Origin: Setaria digitata
Lineage: Eukaryota; Nematoda; Chromadorea; Rhabditida; Setariidae
DNA: 64,000 nucleotides
NCBI GenBank assembly: GCA_003640385.1
Contig: RCAB01000068.1
Location: forward strand, 62,001 to 126,000
Direction of reading: 5' to 3'
The notes beneath the pieces are model-generated. The model was not told where the DNA came from and searched no databases. It saw only the letters and a program-made list of their open reading frames with translations. This document shows, piece by piece, positions 39,430 through 50,744 of the stretch. Position 1 is the stretch's first letter; each line of letters starts with the position of its first letter. Position numbers and translations under genes: made by a program.

Positions 39430-42400
39430 TAAATAAAAAATTTTTCCTGGGAAAACTTTGTAGTTTATTTGGCAACGAAATCCTTTTTTTTCAAGCCAAA
39501 ATCAGCATTACAATTTTGCACAAAAACGATCTTCTTTTGAGAAACGAATCAAACATAAGGTCGCAATAAAGGTCATTCGATATGATGGATATATCAGTTG
39601 TCCCTCCTTCCTTAATTTTACGTCAATTTTTTTTTGATGGCGTCAAATACAGCAGCAAAAAAGTACAACTAACAGTGATACTTTTTCCATGTATTGAAAT
39701 GAGAAAAGTCCTTAAGACTCGATATTCGATATGGGACACAAGGCTCTAATCTACCTATCAAAGTACTTTCTGAGGAAGCAAAGATAATTCTAGAGCAAAA
39801 CTTTTTTATTTGATATTAATTATTGAACGAACTTGAGCATCAAATATTATCAAAACATTCAAAAATTATCAAAAAATTTCAAACTAGAGAAATTATCAGC
39901 TATCAAACAAGCGATCATAAGTTGCACAATTAGTATTCAATCATAACTGACCAATATGATTTTATCACAATGAAAAAGGGAACAAGAGAAGGCGAACTGA
40001 TGAGATTTGAAGGAAAAGAAGACGAAAGAAAAACAAGAAATGGAGCAGGGACGAGGAAGTAGAAATGGGAATTTGCCATTTGTTGACTGACAATTTTCAT
40101 ATTAATAAAGTTTCTCACTCATAACAGAAAGCTTTTGTGAACACACTGATAGCCCAAGTAGTGAAGCATTTCTGCGAAAACTTCCCATCCAACACTTCTA
40201 ACTTTCAACAGAGACACTATGTAGTTCCTTGAGATGCAACTGGAGAAACGTATTTCGATTTGAACTCCTTCCTTCCAACTCTATTAGCTCTCTTTCGTCT
40301 ACAGTTGCGTGCTCTTAATATTCTTGATTAATGAATTCAGACTGTAGAAGTCTCGATGTCAGACTTATCTTTATCTATTCACCAACCTTACAATAACTGA
40401 CACGGAGTTGTTTCATGCTTGTCTTTAGCGAAATAAACTGGAGACTAAATTACCTGCAGAAATGAATAAGTACAAGACATCCTGTGATTTATCAAACAAA
40501 AGAAGAGTTGAAGTGATGAATGAAAAGATAAACAAAGTAAAATGCCTAAACAAACTGACTGATAAAAGAAAACAAAAGCATTAAAAATAATTTGAAAAGT
40601 CTGCACCACACTCTTTGGTCCATTAAGAGATTTGATCACCAAAGTTTATTATTTCAAAGTGGAACTTCTTCAATTTTAGTAAGGATTAGCCAAAAGTACT
40701 GTCTAAATATTTTTGAGGGTTGTGGAAATTGTTTCCAAGCCGAACAAATTGTAGTACTGGTCTTTTATTAAAAGTTTTACAAAAAGAGCTCACTGAACTG
40801 AATTTCTTTTGACACTAGGTCTTGATTTCGTAAAGCATTATTGCCTATGTCTACGCAGTCTAACAACTTCAGCAAAGCACAGTACTACTGTTGGATACAA
40901 TTGTGAAATTTAAGAATATGGAAATGTGACAACAGCGATCATAAATAANAAAAATTTTTCCTGGGAAAACTTTGTAGTTTATTTGGCAACGAAATCCTTT
41001 TTTTTCAAGCCAAAATCAGCATTACAATTTTGCACAAAAACGATCTTCTTTTGAGAAACGAATCAAACATAAGGTCGCAATAAAGGTCATTCGATATGAT
41101 GGATATATCAGTTGTCCCTCCTTCCTTAATTTTACGTCAATTTTTTTTTGATGGCGTCAAATACAGCAGCAAAAAAGTACAACTAACAGTGATACTTTTT
41201 CCATGTATTGAAATGAGAAAAGTCCTTAAGACTCGATATTCGATATGGGACACAAGGCTCTAATCTACCTATCAAAGTACTTTCTGAGGAAGCAAAGATA
41301 ATTCTAGAGCAAAACTTTTTTATTTGATATTAATTATTGAACGAACTTGAGCATCAAATATTATCAAAACATTCAAAAATTATCAAAAAATTTCAAACTA
41401 GAGAAATTATCAGCTATCAAACAAGCGATCATAAGTTGCACAATTAGTATTCAATCATAACTGACCAATATGATTTTATCACAATGAAAAAGGGAACAAG
41501 AGAAGGCGAACTGATGAGATTTGAAGGAAAAGAAGACGAAAGAAAAACAAGAAATGGAGCAGGGACGAGGAAGTAGAAATGGGAATTTGCCATTTGTTGA
41601 CTGACAATTTTCATATTAATAAAGTTTCTCACTCATAACAGAAAGCTTTTGTGAACACACTGATAGCCCAAGTAGTGAAGCATTTCTGCGAAAACTTCCC
41701 ATCCAACACTTCTAACTTTCAACAGAGACACTATGTAGTTCCTTGAGATGCAACTGGAGAAACGTATTTCGATTTGAACTCCTTCCTTCCAACTCTATTA
41801 GCTCTCTTTCGTCTACAGTTGCGTGCTCTTAATATTCTTGATTAATGAATTCAGACTGTAGAAGTCTCGATGTCAGACTTATCTTTATCTATTCACCAAC
41901 CTTACAATAACTGACACGGAGTTGTTTCATGCTTGTCTTTAGCGAAATAAACTGGAGACTAAATTACCTGCAGAAATGAATAAGTACAAGACATCCTGTG
42001 ATTTATCAAACAAAAGAAGAGTTGAAGTGATGAATGAAAAGATAAACAAAGTAAAATGCCTAAACAAACTGACTGATAAAAGAAAACAAAAGCATTAAAA
42101 ATAATTTGAAAAGTCTGCACCACACTCTTTGGTCCATTAAGAGATTTGATCACCAAAGTTTATTATTTCAAAGTGGAACTTCTTCAATTTTAGTAAGGAT
42201 TAGCCAAAAGTACTGTCTAAATATTTTTGAGGGTTGTGGAAATTGTTTCCAAGCCGAACAAATTGTAGTACTGGTCTTTTATTAAAAGTTTTACAAAAAG
42301 AGCTCACTGAACTGAATTTCTTTTGACACTAGGTCTTGATTTCGTAAAGCATTATTGCCTATGTCTACGCAGTCTAACAACTTCAGCAAAGCACAGTATT

Positions 42401-42462
42401 ACTGTTGCATACAATTGTGAAATTTAAGAATATGGAAATGTGACAACAGCGATCATAAATAA
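39430..42462. repeat. 1.5-kb direct duplication around a single N
   Basis: About 39430-40948 and 40950-42462 are almost identical over 1.5 kb; I noted only isolated differences near the right ends (for example one T for C and one C for G). They are separated by one N at 40949. Two short frames occur identically in both copies, which shows they are passive. Best explained as overlapping contig ends, or two haplotypes, joined in tandem. Confidence 0.92.
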
Positions 42463-42498
42463 AGGGGAATGAAGAAGTGAAGCCTGAGGAATATGCTC

Positions 42499-42720
42499 TT
42501 ATCTACCTACAATTGTCCCCATATAACTTGTTTCCATTGCACAGCCTCGATAAGATATTCGCCATCTTAAAAGATCCTTTCTTTTCTGCTGGGATACACT
42601 ATCTGATGAGATCTTTCTGAAAAATAAATTAAAAAAGGGCACAAATTCTTCAGATCCAATTAATAATCTTAGAATAGCACAGTGAAGAAGTGAGGGAGGC
42701 TCACTGCATTCATTTATCAT
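42499..42720 (-). CDS. small hypothetical ORF (73 codons)
   Basis: A continuous frame from ATG at 42720 to TAA encodes a mixed, non-repetitive 73-residue sequence. A hydrophobic start (SLLHCAILRLLIG) is followed by a basic part (SQQKRKDLLRWRI) and a Cys/Met-containing end. No homology recognised. The middle also contains a TTATTTTTCAG acceptor-like site, so it might instead be the last exon of an unseen gene. Confidence 0.3.
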   Translation of the reverse strand: MINECSEPPSLLHCAILRLLIGSEEFVPFFNLFFRKISSDSVSQQKRKDLLRWRISYRGCAMETSYMGTIVGR

Positions 42721-44100
42721 AACTTTTTACCACTGCAAATTACAGAATTGTAGAAAGTTGCGAACGACAAACATTTCTTCTCCCTTCTGCAATTCATCGC
42801 CGATTTTCTTTCTGACTTTTAACAAAAAAAAAGTGGAAAAAAACGCTCCAACTCTGAAAAAAACTCCTTTCATGCTCGAATTTCAGTTTTATCAACACAT
42901 CATCAGACATCATATACACTACACCCTTTCCTGTTGAAAGCCAATCAAAATTAGAAGGTACTTAAATTTTATTCTAAATTACATTTCGCAGTACACCGTT
43001 TTCGAATGAAATGTAGAATTAGATAATGCCAGAATTAACGATACTATGAAAGTCGGGGAAAAAATACAGTAAGGTGTAGGTATGCAATATCGATGTTAAT
43101 TATACAAAAAGAAAATAACCTTAACGATTTTAGAAATGCTTGAATTCGCTATAAAATGAGAGAGGAAGGTTAGAGCAGCGATCCTCAACCTTGTTAGAAT
43201 TTAACACTTGGAATTTTTGGATGTTTTCTTCCCACTCTTAAGCAGAACAACACTAAATTCCAGTTTTGTAAAATCCTCACACTCCAAAATTTTTACTCTA
43301 GTAATATTTTGAATCACAGCTTACATTAGTTAAATACAAGCGCAGTATCAGCGACAAATCTGTCAGGTATTTCAAAATCATAATCATTTCACGTATGAAC
43401 AAAACACATAAATCTACATACACCTACAGATACAAATAAAACAACTTGTGGTATTTCCGAATCTTGTCTACGTAGAATTTTATATTCTTTAATGATAAAA
43501 TTAGCTTAACTCTAAAATTCTTCTTCCTTCACATCTTGCAGTAAAACCTTTTTAAATTGATTCTAAAAATGTAACAGTTCCCACTGCATATGAATCAGAA
43601 AGCAAATCGGAAGAAAGGTTAAAACTGTAAAAATGTATGCCGATTCAAGTAAACAATGATAGATTATAAAAAATACAAGCCATACTTACTTGGACAATGT
43701 AAACTTGTAATATGATACTACTCATATTTCATGAACAATGTTGTTCTATAAAATCTATTCACAATGTAACAGAAATCAAACGAGTTAGTTAAATCTTTCC
43801 AAAAGAAAATCCGATGCGATTTTTCACCAAAAAAATTTTTTCTAATGAGTACTTTGGTGAAAAAAAAATTAAAGAAACGGACAAACTTCCAGCAAAAAAG
43901 TCTTTCGAGAGCTTCATTGTGAAACTTCACTATTAGGGAGAAGATGTCGAATATTGAAATAATTTATTTATCATGATTTTCTCGCATAAATTTCTATATT
44001 ATATATTTTATAGAAATTAAAAACAAAATTTGAAATATTACATTCAATGGATATTCCAAATTTATCCAACATGGACTTCATAAAACGAATAATAACTGGA
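42721..44100. other. 3' flank of PCGF gene
   Basis: AT-rich, holds the 3' UTR of the minus-strand PCGF gene at its right end. A 70-codon Phe/Lys-rich minus-strand frame at 43718-43930 is rejected as low-complexity. Confidence 0.45.
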
Positions 44101-45908
44101 TCAAAAATCGATGTGTTTTCTAAATAACAATTTGATCGGTGCATCCTTTGGTTTATTTCGACAACGAGTTTTTTCGATAAATTTCATCGAATAATCTCTG
44201 CCCATCAATTCATTATTACAGAAAATATCCAGGTCGTTGTACCGACTTATGTCACCAAATAAAGTAATAGCCAAATATCGCTTGATTGTGTTTACAGTAG
44301 CCATCTCTGCTATTAAAAATTTATATATTTCATTAACTATATAAAAACTCAATACCTAACTTTTTCACCATTCATTAGTGCCACATAAATTTTAAGCTCT
44401 TTTCGTCTCAATTTCGCAAAAGGCACTGGATCACTGCTAAAATCTTCCAAAGAGTGCGAGTTGGTGTCAACCATTTCTATCAAACAGGAAACTCACCGGA
44501 CAATCTTAGATACGGCATCTCAATGTCAGAAAGTTTCGAAAGCTTATCGGTACACAATTCCACAGCAACTTGCTCATCACCGCGATGATGCTTGCCCATC
44601 AAATCACCTGAGCATTCTTTCGTCTCCGAACTACTATCATCCTGTAAACACAAAAAAAAAAAAAAATTGAAGAAGTAATGGAAGTCCCTATTACTTCGCA
44701 TTGGATGATCCAGTTTTTATGAAGTTCTATCAATTCTTATTCTATCAGTTTAGAAAATACAGAAAAAATTACCGTATTCTCATCAATTTCTAACTTTTCG
44801 GAGAACTCATTTTCACCCGGTTCTGTTTTTATTGTTCGCAAAAAAGCGTTCTGATTCTCTTCCTCTCGTGTCTGCACACCAGGTACAAGCTTATACACCA
44901 ATTCTTGCATTGTACGATCAAAGCTAACATAATGAGATGGGTGACTCTAAATAAAAAAGAAGTTAGCATGAAAAAAGATTCATAAAAAATGCAAATGATG
45001 GAAATTGAAAGTTCATAACCACTACATCCCGAAATTTGCAATATCTAAATCCACTTTACGTTTCATTGGGCTGCATATCCATGTTTTCTTTTTTTTTCGT
45101 TTAATCAGTATTTTTGAAAAAAAAATCCATAATAACTAATTAATAGGTTACAGGGGTTAAAGATTAAAAAACTGAACATGTATTAACATCACATAAATTT
45201 CCAACATATATCGACATGTCCAACATTTACATTAAAATTAAAAGCTTTACTTACAACGTAAAAACTTCGAACACCATATGTCAACAGTAATCACAGAAGG
45301 TTTAAAATGAGTAATTTTTGAATGGAAAAGAAGTTTCCCCTTTTATTTTGACCTGAAGATTCATCATCTACTTCTACTGATTTTCCATTCTATCGAAGAT
45401 TCGCAAAGGGAATTTTTGTACGTATATCTTTTAAGAGAAAAACAGAACAAACAACAAACCTAAAAACCTTGTGTACATGGAATGATACATAAATCTAAAT
45501 AAGAAACCTAATCATCTAATGACTACATGCCTGATGGATAAGATTGCTACATTTTGGACAACAGTTATTAACATTCTCGAAATGCTTCAATAAGCATGAT
45601 TTGCAAAATGTATGCAAACAATCGGTGACTGTCGTAGCTTCCACAAAATACCTGAAAGGATTTCGCTGATCTCATGAATCAAATATTTACGAACAGAAAA
45701 CTAATGCAAACTAACCAATCCATCAAACAACTTTCCAGTCAGCATCCTTCAGAATTATTCAAACAAAATTACCAAAATTCCTAGGGCTAAAATTTATCTC
45801 GGAAAGAAGCTAAACTAACCCTTTACATAAGGGACATGTTATGTGGGGATTCAGCGTTTTCAGCAATATTTTGTATTCATCACCAACCAATGTTGGTTTT
45901 CGACTCAT
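44101..45908 (-). CDS. mig-32: Polycomb group RING finger protein, PCGF3/5-like (MIG-32)
   Basis: Partner of the RING1-type ubiquitin ligase in Polycomb repressive complex 1, which ubiquitinates histone H2A. Six exons: 45820-45908, 45531-45651, 44773-44946, 44497-44641, about 44361-44443, and 44101 to about 44304 (stop). Length about 271 aa. The RING C3HC4 ligands are C25, C28, C41, H43, C46, C49, C61 and C64. The segment HQSHPSHYVSFDRTMQELVY matches the PCGF3 family closely. An acidic linker follows. The C-terminal RAWUL fold reads DLDIFCNNELMGRD and FIEKTR, and the protein ends with the family's short tail after PIKLLF. Exon 2 must end at CAG|GCATGT, a GC donor: the nearby GT would shift the frame. 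The splice between the last two exons is ambiguous by a few residues. The gene lies 1.1 kb downstream of cpsf-4 on the same strand. Confidence 0.93.
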
Positions 45909-46996
45909 TGTAAATCCGTTTATCGAAAATTTCCAACATCCGCTGAAATGACTTCCAAAGCATAATCATCCATCCCTCTTTACATATTTATCTGAAATTT
46001 AGAAAGATGAAAAGAGCAGCAGACACCTTCGTTCTCGCACTTTCATACAGTAATGGGTTAAAGTAGCAATACAGAAAAAATAAAAAGATATATGTGAAAA
46101 AAACGCATAATAGAAAAGTATGTTAGCTACGCAGATTTTGTTAAATTACAGATATAAGCTAAAATAGGAACAAAGAAACCAGAAACTTGACAAACAACTA
46201 TAGTTTAAAAACTATAAGGTTTTCTGTGAATGCTACACTGATAAATATAAAAGGATTACTAAAAGTAAACTAGATCATAGAAACCGCGTTTCTGGACCGC
46301 AACGGATAAATAAATTACCATATCAGCTGCAAAAAAAAAAAAAAAAAAAAAAAAAGTGTGCAGTATACAATTTCAAATTAACGTAACTAGTAGCCTAAGT
46401 ACTAATAAACGATTATCCGGTATGGCACTAATGGAGAACGCAGAGTAATTACTTTATCAACAACAACAACAAAAAGAAAAGAATGATGAAATAAAAAAAG
46501 AACTTGCATAAGCGAATAAAGAACGATACGAAGAATACCGGTTAGAGTATACAGCCGAAATCTCACACTAAATTTTATGATTTCTATCACACTCATGAAA
46601 CTGCCTATTCGTAGAGAAGTATAATAGAACAGTATTTATAACTGATATGAATAATATTAGTATTTATAACTGATATGAATAACGAATTCTTCCACTTGGA
46701 TACCAGAACTGATGAATACAGAATTATAACTAAAAAGCACTTTTGACATGAGTTAAATGTACATTTCGACCGTCTAGAAGTGAACAGTTATATTTCGCAA
46801 GGACTTGAATTAAATTCCAGTTGCAAACTCTTTTTCTAAAATATAAGCTGAAACTGAACACAACTGCCGGTACCAACAAGAATAACGAAGAAACATTAGC
46901 AAATAATAAGCTATTAGCATTTCAAAATCAATGTAATAATATATGATGGTACATTTATGAGACTCATAGCTGCGTATTTTCCAAACACCAAACATC
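45909..46996. other. cpsf-4/mig-32 intergenic region
   Basis: About 1.1 kb between two minus-strand genes. Contains a poly-A run (46330-46353) and a perfect short repeat of ATTTATAACTGATATGAATA near 46633-46682. No exon supported. It would hold the promoter or trans-splice site of mig-32. Confidence 0.5.
46330..46353. repeat. poly-A tract
   Basis: Uninterrupted run of about 24 A in the spacer downstream of cpsf-4. Similar runs occur at 52083-52107 and 60519-60540. Confidence 0.85.
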
Positions 46997-49302
46997 TTAA
47001 CGAAGCATTTCGCCGGGTTTATTAACTGAATTTGATATTTTAGGCTGTGGCATCTGCTGACACTTCCCTAAAGCTCCAAGCTGCTGTCCATTTCCCCTAA
47101 ACGACAGAGAATTATTTCGCATCAGAAATCATTATTATCATTTTTTTCGATCAAGATTAAAACTTCTGTACGAAAAATTTTCTTCCTTGCAGAAAACCCC
47201 ACTTAAATATTTTAATTCAAATTAATGAAGACAAAAATTCTCATAATTTTTTTTTTTTGATTATTCTGAGTAAGCATCGAATTATATTTATGAAAAAGAG
47301 GTTGAATGTTTAACCTTGCTTCTTTTTCATCTTTTTCGCGCTGTTCATGAGCAAGATATGCCGTGTTTGAGAGAAATGCTAATAGTCCTTTGTGACACCG
47401 ATTTGCATAATGGCCCTTTTCACCACACTAAAGGATATAGAATCATAATTATATAAGGCATACCAATAAAAGAAAATTACAGTAAAAAGAGGCATACCAT
47501 CGTCAAAAACTCAGGAGTAATTAAGTAACAGACCAGGTTAAACAAATTAAAAATCATCTCCTATCATCTATTTTTTAAATAATGCACCAGATTATTTCAC
47601 TTATGGCAGATACGTTTGAAATCGCAAGTCTAAAAAAAAAGGTGCGTAAATATACTCCACAAAAAAAAAGCACGCATATGCATCTGAAAAGACAAGAAAG
47701 GAAATTGACAAATTATATATATTCAAATATTTCAACTTGCCTTATAACAAGTAACATCTGAAAGTGCCTTTTTCTCGGAAAGAGCTACCAATTCTTGTGA
47801 TATTTGTGCATTAACTTTCGATGAATCTAATAATGGTAGCTGAGTCTGTGTGGGCAAATGAGGGCAGTACGTGGCCTGAAAATGGTTTTTAGTGAACAAT
47901 AAACGGCTAGCGATTTGTAACTAATTACTAGATGAAAACACTTTTAGCAAATATATTTATAAAAACTGCACTTCACATGCAACATAACAATCAACAACAA
48001 ATGTGAATTAGAACACTGAAAATAAGAGTCATGTCCAATAAAAACAATACCTTATGGCCTCTTTCATGACAGTTATGACACACTATTCCAATATTATATT
48101 GTCCCCGTGCTCGAAGAATTTGAGTCGTGTCCACCGGTGGAATATTAAACGATGGATGAGCATATTTACAGTCCCTTCCATCTGGGCAAAAGCCTGCTAA
48201 ATAATTAGGACAGAGGACACGACGGCGATGGCGATGTTTGCAAAATGGTCCTGAAACATTTTTTTATTTTCAGTAAACTATTTTGTTAAAAAATAAATAA
48301 ATAAAACTAGCATATTTCCAACAAGGAACACGTACCATGTCGGCAGAATCCGCGATCATACCACGGGCAATCTTTGATTTTGCTTTCAGGGTCAATATGT
48401 CGGAACGGACATTCACGATTACTACAAGCCACTGGAAGTAAAAGAGATAATGAGGTAATACAAAAAAAAAAAATGAATCATGTGGATGACTATTCGGATA
48501 ATTCTTTCAAAATTTTTTTTTACTTTATCAAATTCATTTATCAGGATTTCTGGAAAAAAATGAATTTCGAAAAGAACTATTCAAGACAAAGGACGAAAAC
48601 TTACTGTACTTTGAAAAGAAGAAGCATTCTGGCATTTTACTTAAATCGTATTCATGCAAAAATTCGCACTGGTCACCTTTTTTACATAATCCACGTAACC
48701 AGTGTTTACAAACTACAGCCTAAAAAAGTCCTGTCAAAAAAAATTCGTGAAATAGCACACAGATGTGTTCTTTTGACTATATGCGAAAAATATGTAGGTG
48801 AGACAAAATGCAGAATGATATCAGTACACATGACGCAATAAGGGAATATCAATTATATCATACGCTATCATACCTTATCACCAACGATATGCCTCAGCGG
48901 ACAAACGGCTCCCATTGTACATGTACCCTGTTCGTTACGTATGCATACACCACGTCCGCTTTTATCCATTCCGGGAAATGGAGCCTTAAATTTAATAGGT
49001 TTGATAACATCATGACTAGAATATCAATTGGATATTCTAAATTTGAGAAAAGAAAGAATCAACATACATTAAGATTTACTTATCAAAAAGAAGCAATGCT
49101 TTTCAAAAATCCCCTTTCACTTAATTCAACTGTCAGGCTTAGGTTTGATTAAACAACATACCTCTCTTGCCCCGCGCTGCTGTAACAACATTTCCTCAAC
49201 ATCTAGCAAGGCGCAGGATACTCCCGCCATATAATCTTCCATTGTAAGAGGAGTACCACCAAACAGTGCATACTGGTTGAGAGTTGCTGTCGCTGCTGCC
49301 AT
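46997..49302 (-). CDS. cpsf-4: cleavage and polyadenylation specificity factor CPSF-4 (CPSF30)
   Basis: RNA-binding subunit of the mRNA 3'-end processing complex that recognises AAUAAA. Eight exons in phase: 49162-49302, 48874-48984, 48605-48719, 48336-48431, 48051-48250, 47741-47875, 47315-47427 and 46997-47096; 336 aa with [10 protein letters not shown] at the start. Five CCCH zinc fingers are intact: C61 to H80, C88/C96/C102/H106, C116/C125/C130/H134, C144/C152/C158/H162 and C168/C176/C182/H186. Finger 2 ([19 protein letters not shown]) is nearly invariant in the family. Two CCHC zinc knuckles follow, at about 212-225 ([14 protein letters not shown]) and 264-277 ([14 protein letters not shown]). 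Two knuckles is the invertebrate arrangement; the human protein has one. The second knuckle is interrupted by an intron whose donor is AAG|GCAAGT, a textbook GC-AG intron, because only that junction restores the knuckle. Confidence is very high. Confidence 0.97.
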
Positions 49303-50744
49303 GTAGTTTTATCTTGTGCAGAAGTCACTAAAGAGGCCGACAGTTTACGGACACTATCCAAAAGAATATATTTCTGTCTCAAATTCTTAAACCCATCGTG
49401 TGTCAAAAAACTCCTTTTCTACACAGTCGATCTAGTCAGCAGAAAATTTCTGCAAGATTTTCGCATAATTCAAGCACATTTTTCCAAAATGTGAAGATTA
49501 TTTCTATAAGCTACACGACATGTTTTTTATATGCATAATGTTGTCCTAACGGTCTACCGGAAAGCAAAAAAACAACTGAATGAACACCACCGGTTCGAAA
49601 TGCCAGGAGCCTCACACGAAGCAGCACCGACGACCAGACCACATCAGGTCGTATTCTGAAAAGCTTTCCGTCCCAACATCGTCCTTTGCTGTTATCTCCC
49701 AGCTACAGGTTCTGAGAAGTGTCTATCAAGTAAAAAGAAACATTTCGTGTGACTTCTCACCCGCTACTTAAAAAAAACTTCAAGACCCCAGTTACCCACC
49801 ACCCAGAGATGAGATTGAAAGCCTTCATCTTGTTGAGAACACCAGAAATTGAAATCCGTACTTCGTACACGCCTACGTAGAGAAACATTTCTTGTAACTT
49901 TTCCAAATCTTAATACATTAAACAGGATTCAAATCAAATAAGCCTTATCTGAATGAAGTTATTCAACTGTTTAATCTCTTTTCTCTATTAATGTTCTGAT
50001 ATTCAAAACATTTCGAAATTAATAAACCTCAATTCTTGTTACTTCCATTGTTATTTTCCAAAGAGACAAAAAAAAAATACTTTAAAACTCCACCATATCA
50101 ATTTTATATATAATTGACAGTAGCAAACTATGCATAACTGAATATGATGCGACACTGGCAAAATTTCACGATAGGAAATTACACAAAAATGAGCGAACGC
50201 CAAAGTAATTTTACGATTTGGAAAAAAATACTCGTAACTTGAAACAGAAAATAACATACAAATCACAAAGTGACTATGTACAGAAGAAAATACCACAGCA
50301 AATTAGAGATATCATAACTGATATTCTGTTCCGTATACATATACATGCATATAAACTATATACATAGGTATAGCCCATAAAAGTCAGTGTTCAAATCAAT
50401 TTTTCGAAAAAAAAAAAACTGCTTATTCGGGCAAGATCAGCACTTAACATCTCAAAAAAATTTGGTAGAAAACCTCAAAGCAAATCCTCCATTTCTCAAA
50501 AAATGTATTTCAAGAAACACTAAGAAAGTCACAATAGGTATCAACTAATACAGCAAGTATTACCTGACCGCAACTAACAGCTATGGAAAAAATGGAACCG
50601 ATTTCTAACTAGCCATAAAAATTTCTTAAAATAGCCACAGTCATTCTCCCCTTTAATTAAGTTTGATTACCATTAATTCGAGATACTATTGCTAAAAATA
50701 GCTGGATCACTTGAAGCAATAAATTTCACCTTCCAAAACGCATT
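49303..50744. other. SUN gene/cpsf-4 intergenic region
   Basis: About 1.4 kb between two minus-strand genes; it should contain the SUN gene 3' UTR and the cpsf-4 promoter or trans-splice acceptor. The interval 49560-49770 is less AT-rich and holds a 63-codon plus-strand frame without recognisable motifs, which is not called. Confidence 0.5.

Noticed and set aside
39930..41632. Identical 62- and 65-codon minus-strand ORFs occurring twice
   Set aside because: They are duplicated only because of the assembly duplication and have no coding features.
48374..49152. Two plus-strand ORFs of 155 and 114 codons
   Set aside because: They are antisense to well-defined cpsf-4 exons and introns and show no domain.
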